From Chelydra serpentina (Eukaryota; Chordata; Testudines; Chelydridae), in the NCBI GenBank assembly GCA_037349315.1, contig JBAIAC010000006.1:54370501-54434500 (forward strand): 64,000 nt of DNA. The letters run 5' to 3'. Shown one piece after another: positions 1 to 10,567 of this stretch; position 1 is the first letter of the stretch, and the number at the start of each line of letters is the position of its first letter. The position numbers were made by a program, and so were the translations under genes. The notes beneath the pieces are model-generated. The model saw only the letters and a program-made list of their open reading frames with translations, had not been told where the DNA came from and did not search any database.

Positions 1-1240
1 TGACTAAAGTTGCGATCCACACAAGCCAGCAAACTAGGGGGCTCCTTGCCTAACCTAGCCAATGGGAAATGCCAATGAGAGGTGTGTATCATAAGCCCCA
101 CCCCTCTCATGGATTTTCACTGGCTAAATCTGGGCTGCAGGGAGACATCTAAGCCTGCTTGTGATCCACAACTGGGAAACTCCTCTCCTGGAGTCAGACG
201 GCTTAGCGCCTAAGCCATTCTTGCATAAAACAACGGAGGAGCAGCAGCCACCTTCCTTATAACTTTTAGCCCAGTGGTTAGAGCACTCACCTGGACTATA
301 TGAGAGACGCAGGCTCAATTCCTCCCCACCCCGTCTGAAGGGGAGAATGGATTTGAACAGTGGTCTCCCACTTGTCAGAAGAGCGCTCCAACCACAGGAC
401 TATGGGGCATTTTGATCTGGTTCTCTCACTTACAACACAGGAGTGGTCAGGCAGCATATGGTCACACGGTATTGCAAAATTCAAGTAGTCCCAATTTTCC
501 AAATCTTTACATTATAGAGTGTTTCTGAAATTCACACAGAAACTCAAATTTTCTTTTAAAACATAAAAGACCCTCAAACTTGTAAAACTGAATGTCCTTA
601 GGGACATTCATAAAACTAGTTTGCAAGCCTTGTTTACCCTGAGTTTATTGTCAAAATCTCCTCTAGTTGCACTACCACCTGGGTGGTTCCACCAATGACT
701 GGGAGTGCTAATGTAGGCTGGCCACTTGTATCTATACAACAGGGTCATCTAACTCTGGTTAATGATAGTTAAAACATCAGCAAGCAGTCTCCTTGCTCCT
801 GAATGCTCCTACATATTGTATCATCAGTGGTGCAACAGAAAGAGAATTTAATAAAAGCTCAGTACAGACTGTCAAAGACTCACATGGTAAATCTATGGAT
901 TCGTGACTCAAGGATCCAGTTAATGTTACACATTTCTGGGTGATGATAAATAAATTAAGACCTGATTCAAACCTGTTGTACCAGATGTAGTTTGTGGAGA
1001 AGACATACAACACACAGGATTAGTTGATGGATGAAGAGAAGAGCATAGCAAGATTTAATTTTTAAAAATAAGGCAAGTATGATGTTCCTTTAACATACAA
1101 ATGTAGTTTTTTGACTTAACTAAGCAGATGTGATGATAGCTAGCTAGTACAATACCTTACAAAAGCAATGATAAAATGCAAAAGACATGAACATAAAATG
1201 GTGAGTAATCTGGTGGCAACTCACACACAAAGTAACAGAC
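1..1240 (-). other. TMEM30A: TMEM30A intron 2 (partial)
   Basis: This non-coding stretch follows the exon 2 donor on the minus strand and runs off the left edge of the window. I looked for sequence coding for the conserved CDC50 extracellular region expected in exon 3 and found none, so exons 3 onward must lie to the left. The only structured item I see is a tRNA-like SINE near 225-430, listed separately. Confidence 0.7.
225..430 (+). repeat. tRNA-derived SINE
   Basis: There is a recognisable pol III internal promoter. An A-box-like TAGCCCAGTGG lies at about 267-277 and a B-box-like GGCTCAATTCC at about 312-322, spaced as in a tRNA gene. The sequence does not fold into a complete functional tRNA by eye, so I read it as an old SINE and not a tRNA gene. 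The ends are approximate and no TSD was found. Confidence 0.5.
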
Positions 1241-1357
1241 CTCAAAGGGCTGATCCAGTGTAAAGTTAATGGTGCAAGTACAAGGTGGTGTGCTATTCCA
1301 GGACACATTTAAACATTTGTTGCAGGGACTAGAAGAGTCGGTTCCCGTGTAATCAAT
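1241..1357 (-). CDS. TMEM30A: TMEM30A (CDC50A) coding exon 2
   Basis: This 117-bp exon encodes 39 residues, starting [15 protein letters not shown] and ending TLDQPFE. These match the start of the CDC50-family exoplasmic domain, including the conserved CNKC cysteine pair and an N-glycosylation site (NFT) in CTINFT. The acceptor is ctttctcttgcag ending at 1358. The phase is 0 and joins exactly to exon 1, which ends REYE, giving the REYE-IDYTGT junction typical of the family. The donor is GAG followed by GTCTGT, a GT donor with weak downstream consensus. The encoded protein is the beta subunit of P4-ATPase flippases, needed for their exit from the ER and for aminophospholipid transport at the plasma membrane. 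Compared with the human protein as I remember it, this exon is about three residues longer, in the loop after CNKC. Confidence 0.93.
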
Positions 1358-3809
1358 CTGCAAGAGAAAGAGGATACTGAGTTACACTGAGAGAAAGACA
1401 TAAATCATGATTACTAAACCAAACAGACTGAAGTAATCTCTGCTGTTTCTCAATCAACTCCATCTCAAATCCAAAGAATATTCCACACAGAAGACCTCAT
1501 ATAGAATTAAGGTTTCACAAGTGGATTTTTCACATCACAGAAGGGGAAGAAAAAAAAGTATGTCTGTCCTAAAAACAAATCAACACACGGAGGTTTACTT
1601 AATACACTGTTACTCTCCATTTAGGCACCTAAATGATGAGGCAAGATTTTCAAAAGGACTCAGAACCCAACCTGGGAGCTGCTGGGTGCTTTTGAAAGGC
1701 TAGCTCTTAAGATATTAAGACAATGATGTTGGCATGTCTTTAAAGAAAGATAGGAAGAATAGATTATCTCTGGATAGTGAAAAATACCATTGGTGTTTAT
1801 TCGATTGATTGTGGATTATCTAATTTTTAAAATGATGTTATTCAAACAACATTAATATGAAGAGTTAAAAACCTCAGAGAATATATACATGGGTCAACTC
1901 ATCATCCTGTTTGGTGTTTTAAACAAACCTTTATTGCAAAGTATGTAAATGCAAGAATTTTGCACTGTTTCTGACGGAACAGTGATAATTTGAACAACTT
2001 CTTTGGATGGTTTTCCAAAAGGCTATTGCACATTGTTTTGTCTGGTCTATTGTTGCAGTTGAACCTACTGCCAACCCCCATTATCAACAATACTTTTTCT
2101 AGTGTATACCAGGTTCAATTGTCAGCAAGAAGGTTGAATTAAATAGGGTTATCTAAAAAATAGACAAGTTTTAGGCCCTGTGTTCACTTGGAAATAGCAC
2201 CATTTCAGCAGTCTCTGTCAGCAATGTGTTTGGATATAGACCTGTAACAGTGCTGCCCAGTCTGTCCTGATCTATACAGGCAGTTAAACAGCAGTTGAAC
2301 TAGTATTGTACTGACACCTGTTGTCAACAATTGATAGTTTTTCTATGGCAAGTCAAACCTAGGATGAAGTATCTTTCACAGAGACCTTAATAGCCAGAAC
2401 CCACTCTATTCTCTAGTCAGACAAAGAGTCCTACATAAAAAACAAAGCTTGTTATTTTAAGGTTAAAAAGGCAGGTTGTATTTTAAAATGTCAGGTCTTT
2501 AAACAACTGACTGTAAACTCTATGAAGTAGAAAATCTCTCTCTCTCTCCATGTCTGTATATCGACAATGGGACCATACTCTTGATTGGGATCTCTTGTCT
2601 CTATGGTAATACAAATATTAAATGGTAATTGATAGTAGCAGTAATGCAGAAAGAGAAAGAACCCCATTTTTTTTCATTTGTGGGTCACCTATAATTGATA
2701 GCACACTTAACTGCTCTGTTATAGGTCAATTTTGTTCATTCTGACAAAGTAAATAATTGGACAACCATTCTGTATACATCATATTATTGATAGTTTAAAA
2801 ATATTGCTTTAGACCTGGCTCAGTTTGTCACTATCTTTTAGAATCGATTTTCAATGTGGATGTTTCAGCTCCTGAATGATTCCTAAATCATTTAAATCTA
2901 TCCAACACTTGTTGCACTGTTCCCAGGGTAGAGGAAAAGAAAGCAAGAGAAATTGGTAAGACCTTGAAGACACCTTTTTGCTAGCCATATACTTGTTTTC
3001 CATCCAACAAAATTAATTATTTTTTTTACCTGGACTGCTATGTACACACTACCTATCCTCTGAAGTATGTTCATGTGACCTAAACAGAATTTCAGAAAAT
3101 GCTAGAAAAGCGACTCATGTAAAGGACATGTAATTTTATGTTAGTTAAAGCTGTTGGAAAGCTTCCATATTTCAATTCATGACAACTGGAACGGAAATCA
3201 GTGTGAAATTTATATATTGTTACTCGACATTTAGCTGAGTTATCAGTACTAACAAAGTATGCTTAAATTGCTTCTTATACACCCCCCTTCATAAATAAAA
3301 CCAATACAACCATTATTTTTTAAACAAGAGACAGTAACTTATAAATAATGTTATGGAATAAACATGTTTGTACATAGTAAGAGGCGGAATTATTCACTGA
3401 CTCAGACTGCTATTAAATGTATTAGAACAGAGGTTCTCAAACTGTGGTTGCGAGGTCCATTCAGGTGGTCCACAGATCGTTCCCTCTAAGATGCGTGCCT
3501 GGGTGGCCGCACAAAAGAGAATGAAGGGCCACACATCTAAATTAGTGGAGCCATGCAGGCATGGCTGAAAAAGGCAAATAGTAGACAAAATGTAAGAAAC
3601 TAGGCCAAAATGTTCACAACTGGGAACTTCCAATTAAAGCTTCTTAGTCTATATTTAGGTCCCAATCCCAAAAAACACTTATCTGCATGTTTAACTTTAA
3701 TCAGTGGGACTGCTCATGCAAGAAATGTTAAGCATGTGTGCAAATGTTTGTTAGGTCAAGGTCCTAGGCACCTAAATAGAAGCAGTATATTTTTCTAAGA
3801 TATTAAGTA

Positions 3810-4463
3810 CAGTAACTCCTCACTAAAAGTGGTCCCAGTTAACGTTGTTACATTGCAGATCAATTAGGGAACATGCTCATTTAAAGTTGTGCAATGCTCC
3901 CTTATAACATCGTTTGGCAGCTGCCTGCTTTGTCCACTGCTTGCAGAAAGAGCAGCCCGTTGCAGCTGGCTGGTGGAGGCTTGGAATCAGGGTGGACCCG
4001 GAAGCCCCCCCATCAGCTCCCCGCTCCCCTAAGTTCCCTGTGCAGCAGCCGCCCAGCAGGCTATCAATTGCCGGAAGTTCAGCTGTCCCTCCCCCGACTG
4101 CCATGTGCTGCTCCTGCTCTCTGCCTTGGAGCTGCTCCCCAAGCCTCCTGCTTGAGGGCTCAGCCAATTGCTAGTTCATCATTTAGCAGTAAGGCATTCC
4201 CTGGGAAATATCCCAACCTCTGACTTCACCACCTCAACCAAGCTTCACAATCATCATCACTGTGTACCAGTATTAAACTGTTTGTTTAAAACTTATACTG
4301 TGTGTGTATGTATGCATGTGTGTGAGTATGTATATATACCTAACCCCTCCCCCCCGCCCCATTTACATTCATTCTTATGGGGAAATTGAATTCGCTCAAC
4401 ATCATTTTGCTCAAAGTCACATTTTTCAGGAACATAACTACAACGTTAAGTGAGGAGTTACTG
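3810..4463. mobile_element. Non-autonomous DNA transposon with TA target duplication
   Basis: The ends are inverted repeats: CAGTAACTCCTCACT at the left and the complementary AGTGAGGAGTTACTG at the right, each bordered by TA (3808-3809 and 4464-4465). A terminal inverted repeat beginning CAGT at a TA target is typical of the Tc1/mariner superfamily. Inside are a GC-rich segment (3950-4170) and a TG/TA-rich simple repeat (about 4300-4340). No transposase reading frame is present. Confidence 0.75.
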
Positions 4464-4489
4464 TAACTGAAGCACAACTGACCTCACAC

Positions 4490-4750
4490 GGTATGTCTTC
4501 ACTGCATCTTGCAGCAAGCTTCCCAGCTTGGGGTTCACAGGCTTGTGATAGCATGCTAAATATAGCTGTGTAGACATTGCTTTGACCTGCGGCTCCAGCT
4601 CTCAAGCCCACCCTATCTCTTCGGTTAGAAAGCCTGAGCTGCAACATTTACACAGCTTTTTTATCACACTAGCGTGAGCGCCACTAACACAAATCTGTCA
4701 ACCTAGGCTGGGAGGCTCACTCACAGATGCAGTACAGACATACTCACTGA
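4490..4750. mobile_element. Old MITE-like element
   Basis: The segment runs from ggtatgtcttcactgcat to gcagtacagacatactc. Its ends are imperfect inverted complements of the 'gtctacactgca' type seen in the other MITEs in this window. It has no coding capacity, and the ends are approximate. Confidence 0.45.
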
Positions 4751-5950
4751 GGCTGGGAGAGCACAGCTTTTCTGAAAATCAGACTACATAAATTTAGTTA
4801 TCTAAATATAGATTTACGGTCTTAACTTCAGGCACTCTGCTCTGAAAAATTTGCCCTTTGATTTTAAATATTTGTTGTTGTAATAATTTATTCTAGAACA
4901 AAGCTAAGGAAATTTATTTCTTTAAAGGAATGATCAGCTACAATGGTGGTTAATGTGTTAGAAGCAACAACTTTTTACTCTTGTTCCAATAATTAAAGCA
5001 ACACTCAAATTTAGAGTTTACATGTCCATCCTAAGTGTTATTTCAAGAAAATGTCTTAAAGTTACTCTATCAAATCCAACCATGTTCTTTTAAGAAGCTC
5101 AGGGTTGATTTTGAGATGAGATGTGTGGCCTCAAATTTGGACAGAAAGGCATGTATATTTTTAGAAAGCCATTAAGAGCACACACAATACTGGGAGAACA
5201 TAAAGTACATGTCTACCTTACCTTTTAAATTCCTTGCCTTTGAGGGTTTATTTCTTTAAGTAGTTTGATGTTTATATTCTTTTGCATATTGTATTATGGT
5301 AGTGTTAACATTTTAACAGAGATATACAAATGAAAAATCTCAGACACTCTTTCAATCTAGCTAATGAAATCATTTCCACAACTATTCCATCTTCACTCCT
5401 CAAGATATTCTCCACTGATTGACAGACAGAAGTGAACAATACTGTTTTTTATACAACTGGTATGACTGGATCTGCACACCAAAGTGTATTCTAAAGGACT
5501 CAGTCTGCAGCCACATATCCGCTTCACTATATTACTGTGAGTAATCCCACTGTTTTAAATGGTACTACTGAAAGTGGCCAAGTTAAACATATATGTAAGT
5601 GTTGCAAGATCAGGGTCTAAGTCAACTCAACATAGAGAAGCGAAGAGCTGATCAGATTTAACAATGATGGCAAGTTTGTTTTTGACGATGACGTGCAACT
5701 TTTCAGCTTGGAGCTTTTTAAGAGTTGTAAAGCCAAAGCTTTAGGGTTTATATGAAAGCTGTAGCTAAGTACCAGAGGCAAAGTACTGTCTGAGTATTTA
5801 TACTACTCAGCCTGCTATTAGCATTAAACTACATTTGCCTTGTCCATACTAGGATTTTACCATGTGTTAGTAAACATGTGGCAAAAAGCCACATTTTTTC
5901 CTAGTGAAATCAAGGTCCTAGTGTTAAAATGTATGCTGACCAGGCTAGAG

Positions 5951-6721
5951 CAGTCGTCACCAACCTGTTGATTGCGATTGACTGGTCGATCCTACAGACT
6001 CTCCCAGTCGATCATGATCTCCCAGTGGTGTAGCGGGGCTGCAGCTAAGGCAGGCTCCCTGCCTGCCCCAGCCCCACACAACTCCCAGAAGCAGCCAACG
6101 CGGCCCCAAGGGGGAGGAGGAGACGGGGTTTGGCCAATGGGAGCTGAGGGGGTGGTGCCTGCAGAGAGGGGCAGTGTGCAGAGCCCCTGGGGCTTGTTGG
6201 CCCCTTCCGGGAGTGGCGTCGGGCCGGGGCAGGCTTCACCCCAACCCTCAGCCCTGAGCACCCTCCCTGAGGCAGCACCCCATACTCCCCTCCTGCCCCA
6301 GCCATGAGCCCTTTCCCAGAACCTGCACCCCAACCCCCATCCTGCACCCATCCTCCTGCCCTTACCCTGACCCTCCCTCTCAGAGCCAGCGCCCCGTACC
6401 CTCTCCTACACCCCAACACTCTGCCCCAGCCCAGAGCCCCCCTGCACCCAAACTCCCTCCCAGAACTTGCACCCCTCGCTTCCTCCTGCACCCCAACCCT
6501 GTGCCCAGGCTCAGCCCGGAGCCCCTCCCACACTGCGAACCCCTCAGCCCCAGCCCAGAGCCTGCATCCCCTCCCAAATCCCTGCCCCAGCCCGATGAGG
6601 GTGAGTGAAGAGAGCGAGTGATGGGGGTGGGGGATCTCGGGAAAGGCGGGGGAGGGGGTAGATCCTGGGTTGCCATTGAATTCAAGAAGTGATCTTGGGT
6701 GTAAAAGATTGGAGACCACTG
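5951..6721. mobile_element. hAT-like non-autonomous transposon, 8-bp TSD
   Basis: The element is flanked by perfect 8-bp direct repeats GGCTAGAG (5943-5950 and 6722-6729). It begins CAGTCGTCACCAACC and ends with the inverse of CAGTGGTCTCCAATC. The 8-bp duplication and CAGNGG-type ends point to the hAT superfamily. The interior is a GC-rich, C-run-rich 0.6-kb segment that is open in several frames only because stops are rare there. No transposase is visible. Confidence 0.85.
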
Positions 6722-7389
6722 GGCTAGAGAAATCAGTATCAAGGTAGGATGGATGATCAGGGTAGTAGGCAAGGTCATCTTTAGTGTTTTGAGACTACCA
6801 CTCTATGTTCTTTCAACCTCCATTAGACAGTGCAAGAGATAAATAAGTAATTAAAAAAAGAACGTTAACATTTGACCAAATTGACAAACACAGTCATTTC
6901 CTACAGAAGCCATTTCTTCACCTCCAAAACCACATCAACCACAAGAGCATGAAGAGACAGGAAGGATCTGGCTATGCCCAGTGGAACAGCAGAACCCCTT
7001 TAATCCTGCAGCCTGCAGGACTGTCATACTACCTATAAAACCTACCTCACCTGCCCCTGGTCTGAGGGATGGATGCTCCATGAGGAAGACTGGGCCTTCC
7101 AGTTATTGCCCATGCTGGGGATTTGTCTCTCTGTTTCTGAGTAACATTTGCAATCTCAACCATAATGTGGAAAATTATGGAAGGCAGAGACCTCTTAGCT
7201 CCACACACAGCCCAGCTCCCAAATCCTGCACTCAAGATCGCCCCCGCTCACCCTCTGCCAAGGTTTCACAGAGAGACGAGGTGGGGGGGCCGAGGGGGAG
7301 CTCAGACACCAGCTGAGAACCGGGAGCCGGTCACCGGCAGCCCCGCCATCCCCGGCAGCCGGGAGACCCCAGAGCCGGTAACCGCCACA

Positions 7390-7500
7390 AGACAGTCCCC
7401 CGCACTCTCGGGGGGGGGAGGGGTGGACTCTCGCACTCTGGGGGGGGACCCCCGCACTCTCGCACTCTGGGGGGGGACCCCCGCACTCTCGGGGGGGACC
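7390..7500. repeat. G-rich short tandem repeats
   Basis: Repeated units alternate CGCACTCT with runs of six to eight G and CCCCC. They sit about 70-180 bp inside TMEM30A intron 1 from the exon 1 donor. On the plus strand the G runs (about 7410, 7440, 7470 and 7490) could support G-quadruplex formation. The block is part of the CpG island. Confidence 0.7.
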
Positions 7501-7567
7501 CAGCGCCGGTAACCGCCGCAAGAGGAGGCGCCCGACAGCCCGCGCCCCGGCCCGCCCCTCACCTCAC

Positions 7568-7825
7568 CTCGTACTCGCGGATGTTGTTGGAGGTGACGAA
7601 GATGCCGATGCCGATGGGGATGAAGATGAGGCCGATGATGAAGAAGGCGGGCAGCACGGTGCCCGCGGTCAGGATGGGCTGCCAGGCCGGCAGGCGCTGC
7701 TGCTTGAACGCCGTGTTATCCGGCTTGCGGCTCTTCCCCGCCCCGCCGGCGGCCCCGCCGCCCGCGACCCCCACTCCCGACGTATGCCCGTCCGCCTCCT
7801 CCTTCGCGTTGTAGTTCACCGCCAT
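7568..7825 (-). CDS. TMEM30A: TMEM30A (CDC50A) coding exon 1
   Basis: The ATG at 7825-7823 opens 86 codons that end REYE at the GTGAGG donor. The N-terminus [13 protein letters not shown] is followed by a glycine/alanine-rich cytoplasmic stretch, then the family signature around [15 protein letters not shown] (about residues 35-49). A hydrophobic first transmembrane helix follows (about residues 51-76, rich in I, F, L and G), then NNIRE. This is the start of the CDC50 fold, whose full protein has two membrane spans and is usually about 360 residues long. The glycine/alanine insert makes this N-terminus longer than in the mammalian protein as I remember it. The phase-0 join to the exon at 1241-1357 supports one intact gene. 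The exon sits in a CpG island, which fits a housekeeping promoter. Confidence 0.95.
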
Positions 7826-8500
7826 GGGGCCGCCGAGGAGTGGGAGCAGCCAGCGCTCCGCTCGGGAACCGAGGCCGCCTCCGCTCGGGCCACTGGGGAA
7901 CAGAAGAGCACTGCGCCTGCGCGCGAGGAAGGGGACAGTTCCGCACCCGCGGAGCCACTAACAACAAACACACGTCACCAGCTCCCGTGACCCGGGACAC
8001 CTTCTTCCGCCCGCCCGCGCTCCCCAACCTGCGCATGCGCGACCGCAGTGGGCGAGGCAGGGGCTTGGTTGGATCTGGGGCGCATAAACGATGACGATAG
8101 ACTCCACTAACCTCCACCCTTCCGGTGCAGCCGGCCGTGCCCTGAAGGCGCATGCTCAGAGAGAGCGCACGCGCGCGCAGTGTCTTTCCCCCCAGTTGGG
8201 GCGCAGGACGCTCACTGTGGAGGCGTTGCGTGACCGAGCTGGGCGCTTAACGCTACCGTCACTGTTGGCTGCTGCGGTGCGTTACGAACAGCGACTCTTG
8301 TCCTGTGGGGAGACGCAAATACGTCATCGGGCGGGGGGAGGGGAGGTCTCAGGCCGTTTTGAGCCAGCGAGCTGCTCCGCGGGCTGTCGGCGGGCGCCCC
8401 GCTCAGGGCACCCTCGAGCCGCCCCCGACGACGGGGAGCGGCCGGATCGGCAGATGGGTTGGGATTCAAAACCATACTCTCAAGTTGCCCAAAGCTGGGC
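7826..8500 (-). promoter_or_regulatory. TMEM30A: TMEM30A CpG-island promoter region
   Basis: The region upstream of the TMEM30A start codon is dense in CpG and has no obvious TATA box. Two NRF1-like palindromes are visible: CTGCGCCTGCGCG at about 7911-7923 and TGCGCATGCGCG at about 8030-8041. A half cAMP-response element (TACGTCAT) lies near 8314-8321. The transcription start cannot be placed from sequence alone. The island ends abruptly where a PLE insertion begins at 8536. NRF1 sites in CpG-island promoters are common in housekeeping genes; their use here is inference. Confidence 0.65.
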
Positions 8501-8535
8501 AATGGGCGACGGGATGGATCACTTGATGTTTACTG

Positions 8536-8747
8536 CAGAAGCGACGAAGGGTCCTGTGGCACCTTATAGACTAACAGAGGTATTGAAGCATAAGCTTTCG
8601 TGGGTGAAGAGCTTTCGTGGATGGCATCCGAAGAAGTGGGTATTGATCCACGAAAGCTTATGCTTCAATACCTCTGTTAGTCTATAAGGTGCCACAGGAC
8701 CCTTTGTCGCTTCTGCAGATCCAGACTAACACGGCTACCCCTCTGAT
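8536..8747. mobile_element. Palindromic Penelope-like (PLE) terminal insertion, 15-bp TSD
   Basis: This 212-bp insertion is flanked by perfect 15-bp direct repeats ACTTGATGTTTACTG (8521-8535 and 8748-8762). The left 75 bp is the reverse complement of about 8646-8720, so the insert folds on itself. The right half carries the hammerhead-like block CCGAAGA...CCACGAAAGC (about 8629-8660) and ends in the ACACGGCTACC tail seen at 38251-38377 and 44312-44394. I assign it to PLE termini because the same kind of sequence borders the GIY-YIG-coding copy at 10242-11520. Confidence 0.8.
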
Positions 8748-8909
8748 ACTTGATGTTTACTGATTCTGTTCATTCCCTCTGAAGCACCTGGCTTTGGCCA
8801 TTGTTGGAAGTAGGATATTGACCTAGATGGACCATTGGTCTGACCCAGTATGGCTGTTCTTAGATTCTGCACTAATTATTCCATCACATTGTGACCTCCT
8901 TTATAGCAA

Positions 8910-8998
8910 CAGGTTTCAGAGTAGCAGCCGTGTTAGTCTGTGTCTGCAAAAAGAACAGGAGTTAGTCTCTAAGGTGCTGCAAGTACTCCTGTTCTTTG
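8910..8998 (-). mobile_element. Short PLE-terminus fragment
   Basis: The minus strand reads a 'gcaccttagagactaac' block and ends with the 'cagactaacacggctgct' tail shared with the other PLE fragments here. A short direct repeat TAGCAA (8904-8909 and 8999-9004) may be its target duplication. Confidence 0.6.
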
Positions 8999-9004
8999 TA
9001 GCAA

Positions 9005-9850
9005 GAAAGCTGTAATAAATAATTAATATTCATTAAGAATTAAAGTGATAATTTATATTATATATGAATAATTAAAGCTATAATTAATATTCATCAAAAC
9101 AAAACTTGAACTTAGTAGATACAAATGTATGCTGTTAAACCCACTGAAGTATAATAGAAAATACCCAAACACTGCTGGAGAATAAACTTTATCTAGTTGC
9201 CATAAAATAATTGAAATTTATGAACCTACAACGTTCTTTTAAGTAAAAACAAACATTAATACATAGTCAATTATTTTAAAAATGTTAACAGTGCGACAAA
9301 TAGACAAAAGCCAGGGAATTCACAGTTGAAGATGGAGTGATCAATGCACCAAAGTTGATTTTCTGGTAGTTTCTGATTTTATACAATAAATGTTCTAATT
9401 TTATTTCCCTTTTATGTCCAATGCTGCCTTGGAGAGACATCAATTGCAAAACTGCTATTGACTTCAACAGAAAGATTTGTGTTTGCAGAACTGAAGAGTT
9501 TACTTTGCTCCAACCCCACCTCAAAAATTGTTATATTGACTTTAAAAAACAAACTTGAACCATTATATTTCCTCACATAAAGCCACGTTAACAATTATTT
9601 AAAGGATCTGACTGACCAGAGGGGCTTCTAAAGAAGATCATATTCTTCACCAATTTTTCATTTTTTAATATTGTTGCTATTTATGCATTCAGTGTGGCAT
9701 GTACAGTGGCTTCATCTGAAAACATCATGATTATTTCCTTTAAAAAGTGCATGTATAGAAAATAATTTTTTAGTATCTTTTAATGGACTTCTTTCAGCGT
9801 ACCCCAAAACAGACTAATTTTTCATATTTTGACGTCAGGATTCAAATCTG
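9005..9850. other. AT-rich intergenic sequence, nothing recognised
   Basis: This is an AT-rich stretch with repeated 'aattaatattcat' blocks near 9020-9090. The short open frames on the minus strand (for example 9285-9524) have no recognisable motif. I see no RNA gene or element boundaries. Confidence 0.5.
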
Positions 9851-9869
9851 AATTAGGTTGCATTTGAAG

Positions 9870-10200
9870 TTAGTAATACAGTCGGCGTGTGGCATTGCAG
9901 GCGCGGGTCCACAGCGAGGCGTTGTCGCCCCTGCCCCAGGCGAACTCGCCATCCAGGGAGCCGCTCAGGAAAGGTGGCCACGTCCCGGTCGGAGGGAGGT
10001 CTGCCGATTCGCTTCGCGGCGGCGGCGCACAGGGCGGTCGTCGCGACGTTCCTCACCTTGGCGTCCGGGCACGTCAGGAGGCGGAAGGCGTGCGTGATGA
10101 CCGCGATGTCGCACAGGTCCCCCATGCGGGGGACGTTGGCGCCACCGTGCCTGTGAGCAATGTATACGAGCTCGTTGCTGGCTCTCCGGGGCAGAGACAG
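9870..10200 (-). pseudogene. Fragment of a non-LTR retrotransposon protein C-terminal region, frameshifted
   Basis: This GC-rich island within AT-rich DNA reads on the minus strand as a protein-like segment. It includes SNELVYIAHRHGGANVPRM, then GDLCDIAVITHAF and KRIGRPPSDRDVATF. At about 9960 the coding continues in another frame (SLDGEFAWGRGDNASLW and TRACNATRRLY), implying a single-base frameshift. The HGGxNVPR motif resembles the region downstream of the reverse transcriptase domain in R2/NeSL/Hero-type LINEs. The clade is only a tentative match from memory and no catalytic motif is included. The fragment ends shortly before a PLE insertion at 10242. Confidence 0.45.
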
Positions 10201-10295
10201 CCAGCTAATTCACAGAAAGTTAAAATTACCCTCCATATGAACGAAAATAAGAAAGAAAAACTTGTAGCACCTTAGAGACTAACAAATTTATTTCA

Positions 10296-10336
10296 GCATA
10301 CGCTTTCGTGGGTTAGAACCCACTTCATCGGATGCA
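10296..10336 (-). ncRNA. Hammerhead-ribozyme-like motif in left PLE arm
   Basis: The minus strand reads CCGATGA, then a 6-bp hairpin (GTGGGT/ACCCAC), then CGAAAGC. This is the order CUGAUGA - stem II - GAAA of a hammerhead core. The second position of the first box is C where the canonical core has U. Hammerhead motifs are known in the terminal repeats of Penelope-like elements. Activity of this copy is doubtful. Confidence 0.5.
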
Positions 10337-10567
10337 TGGAATGAAACATACAGTAGACAGATATTTATACAGTCAGAGAAACATGATAAGGTGGAGGTGC
10401 ATAGACCAACCTTAAGAGGCTAATTAATTGAGAGGAACCATAACAGCGGGGGAAGAAAAACCTTTGAAGTGATAAACAAGATGGCCACACAGGTGTGAAT
10501 GAGGATCGTTAACTTAAGGGAAATAGATTCAATTAACATAATGGCCAAGCCATTCCAAGTCCCTATT

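Larger units (their letters stand above)
1358..7567 (-). other. TMEM30A: TMEM30A intron 1
   Basis: This 6.2-kb intron has a GTGAGG donor at 7567 and a polypyrimidine tract plus cag acceptor at 1360-1358. It contains a TA-flanked DNA transposon (3810-4463), a MITE-like segment (about 4490-4750), a hAT-like element (5951-6721) and a G-rich tandem block just inside the 5' end (7390-7500). The intervening AT-rich sequence (1370-3800, 4770-5940 and 6730-7250) shows no gene that I can support. One short stretch (about 3655-3770) looks like a very old dispersed repeat. Confidence 0.75.

Noticed and set aside
225..430. A tRNA gene
   Set aside because: A and B boxes are present but the acceptor and anticodon stems do not pair convincingly; better explained as a SINE.
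6045..6719. 224-codon minus-strand frame and its neighbours
   Set aside because: They sit inside a hAT-like element with GC-rich composition; no protein motif, and frames on both strands are open.
8091..8687. 198-codon plus-strand frame beginning in the CpG island
   Set aside because: It runs from island sequence straight into a PLE insertion, so it cannot be a conserved gene.
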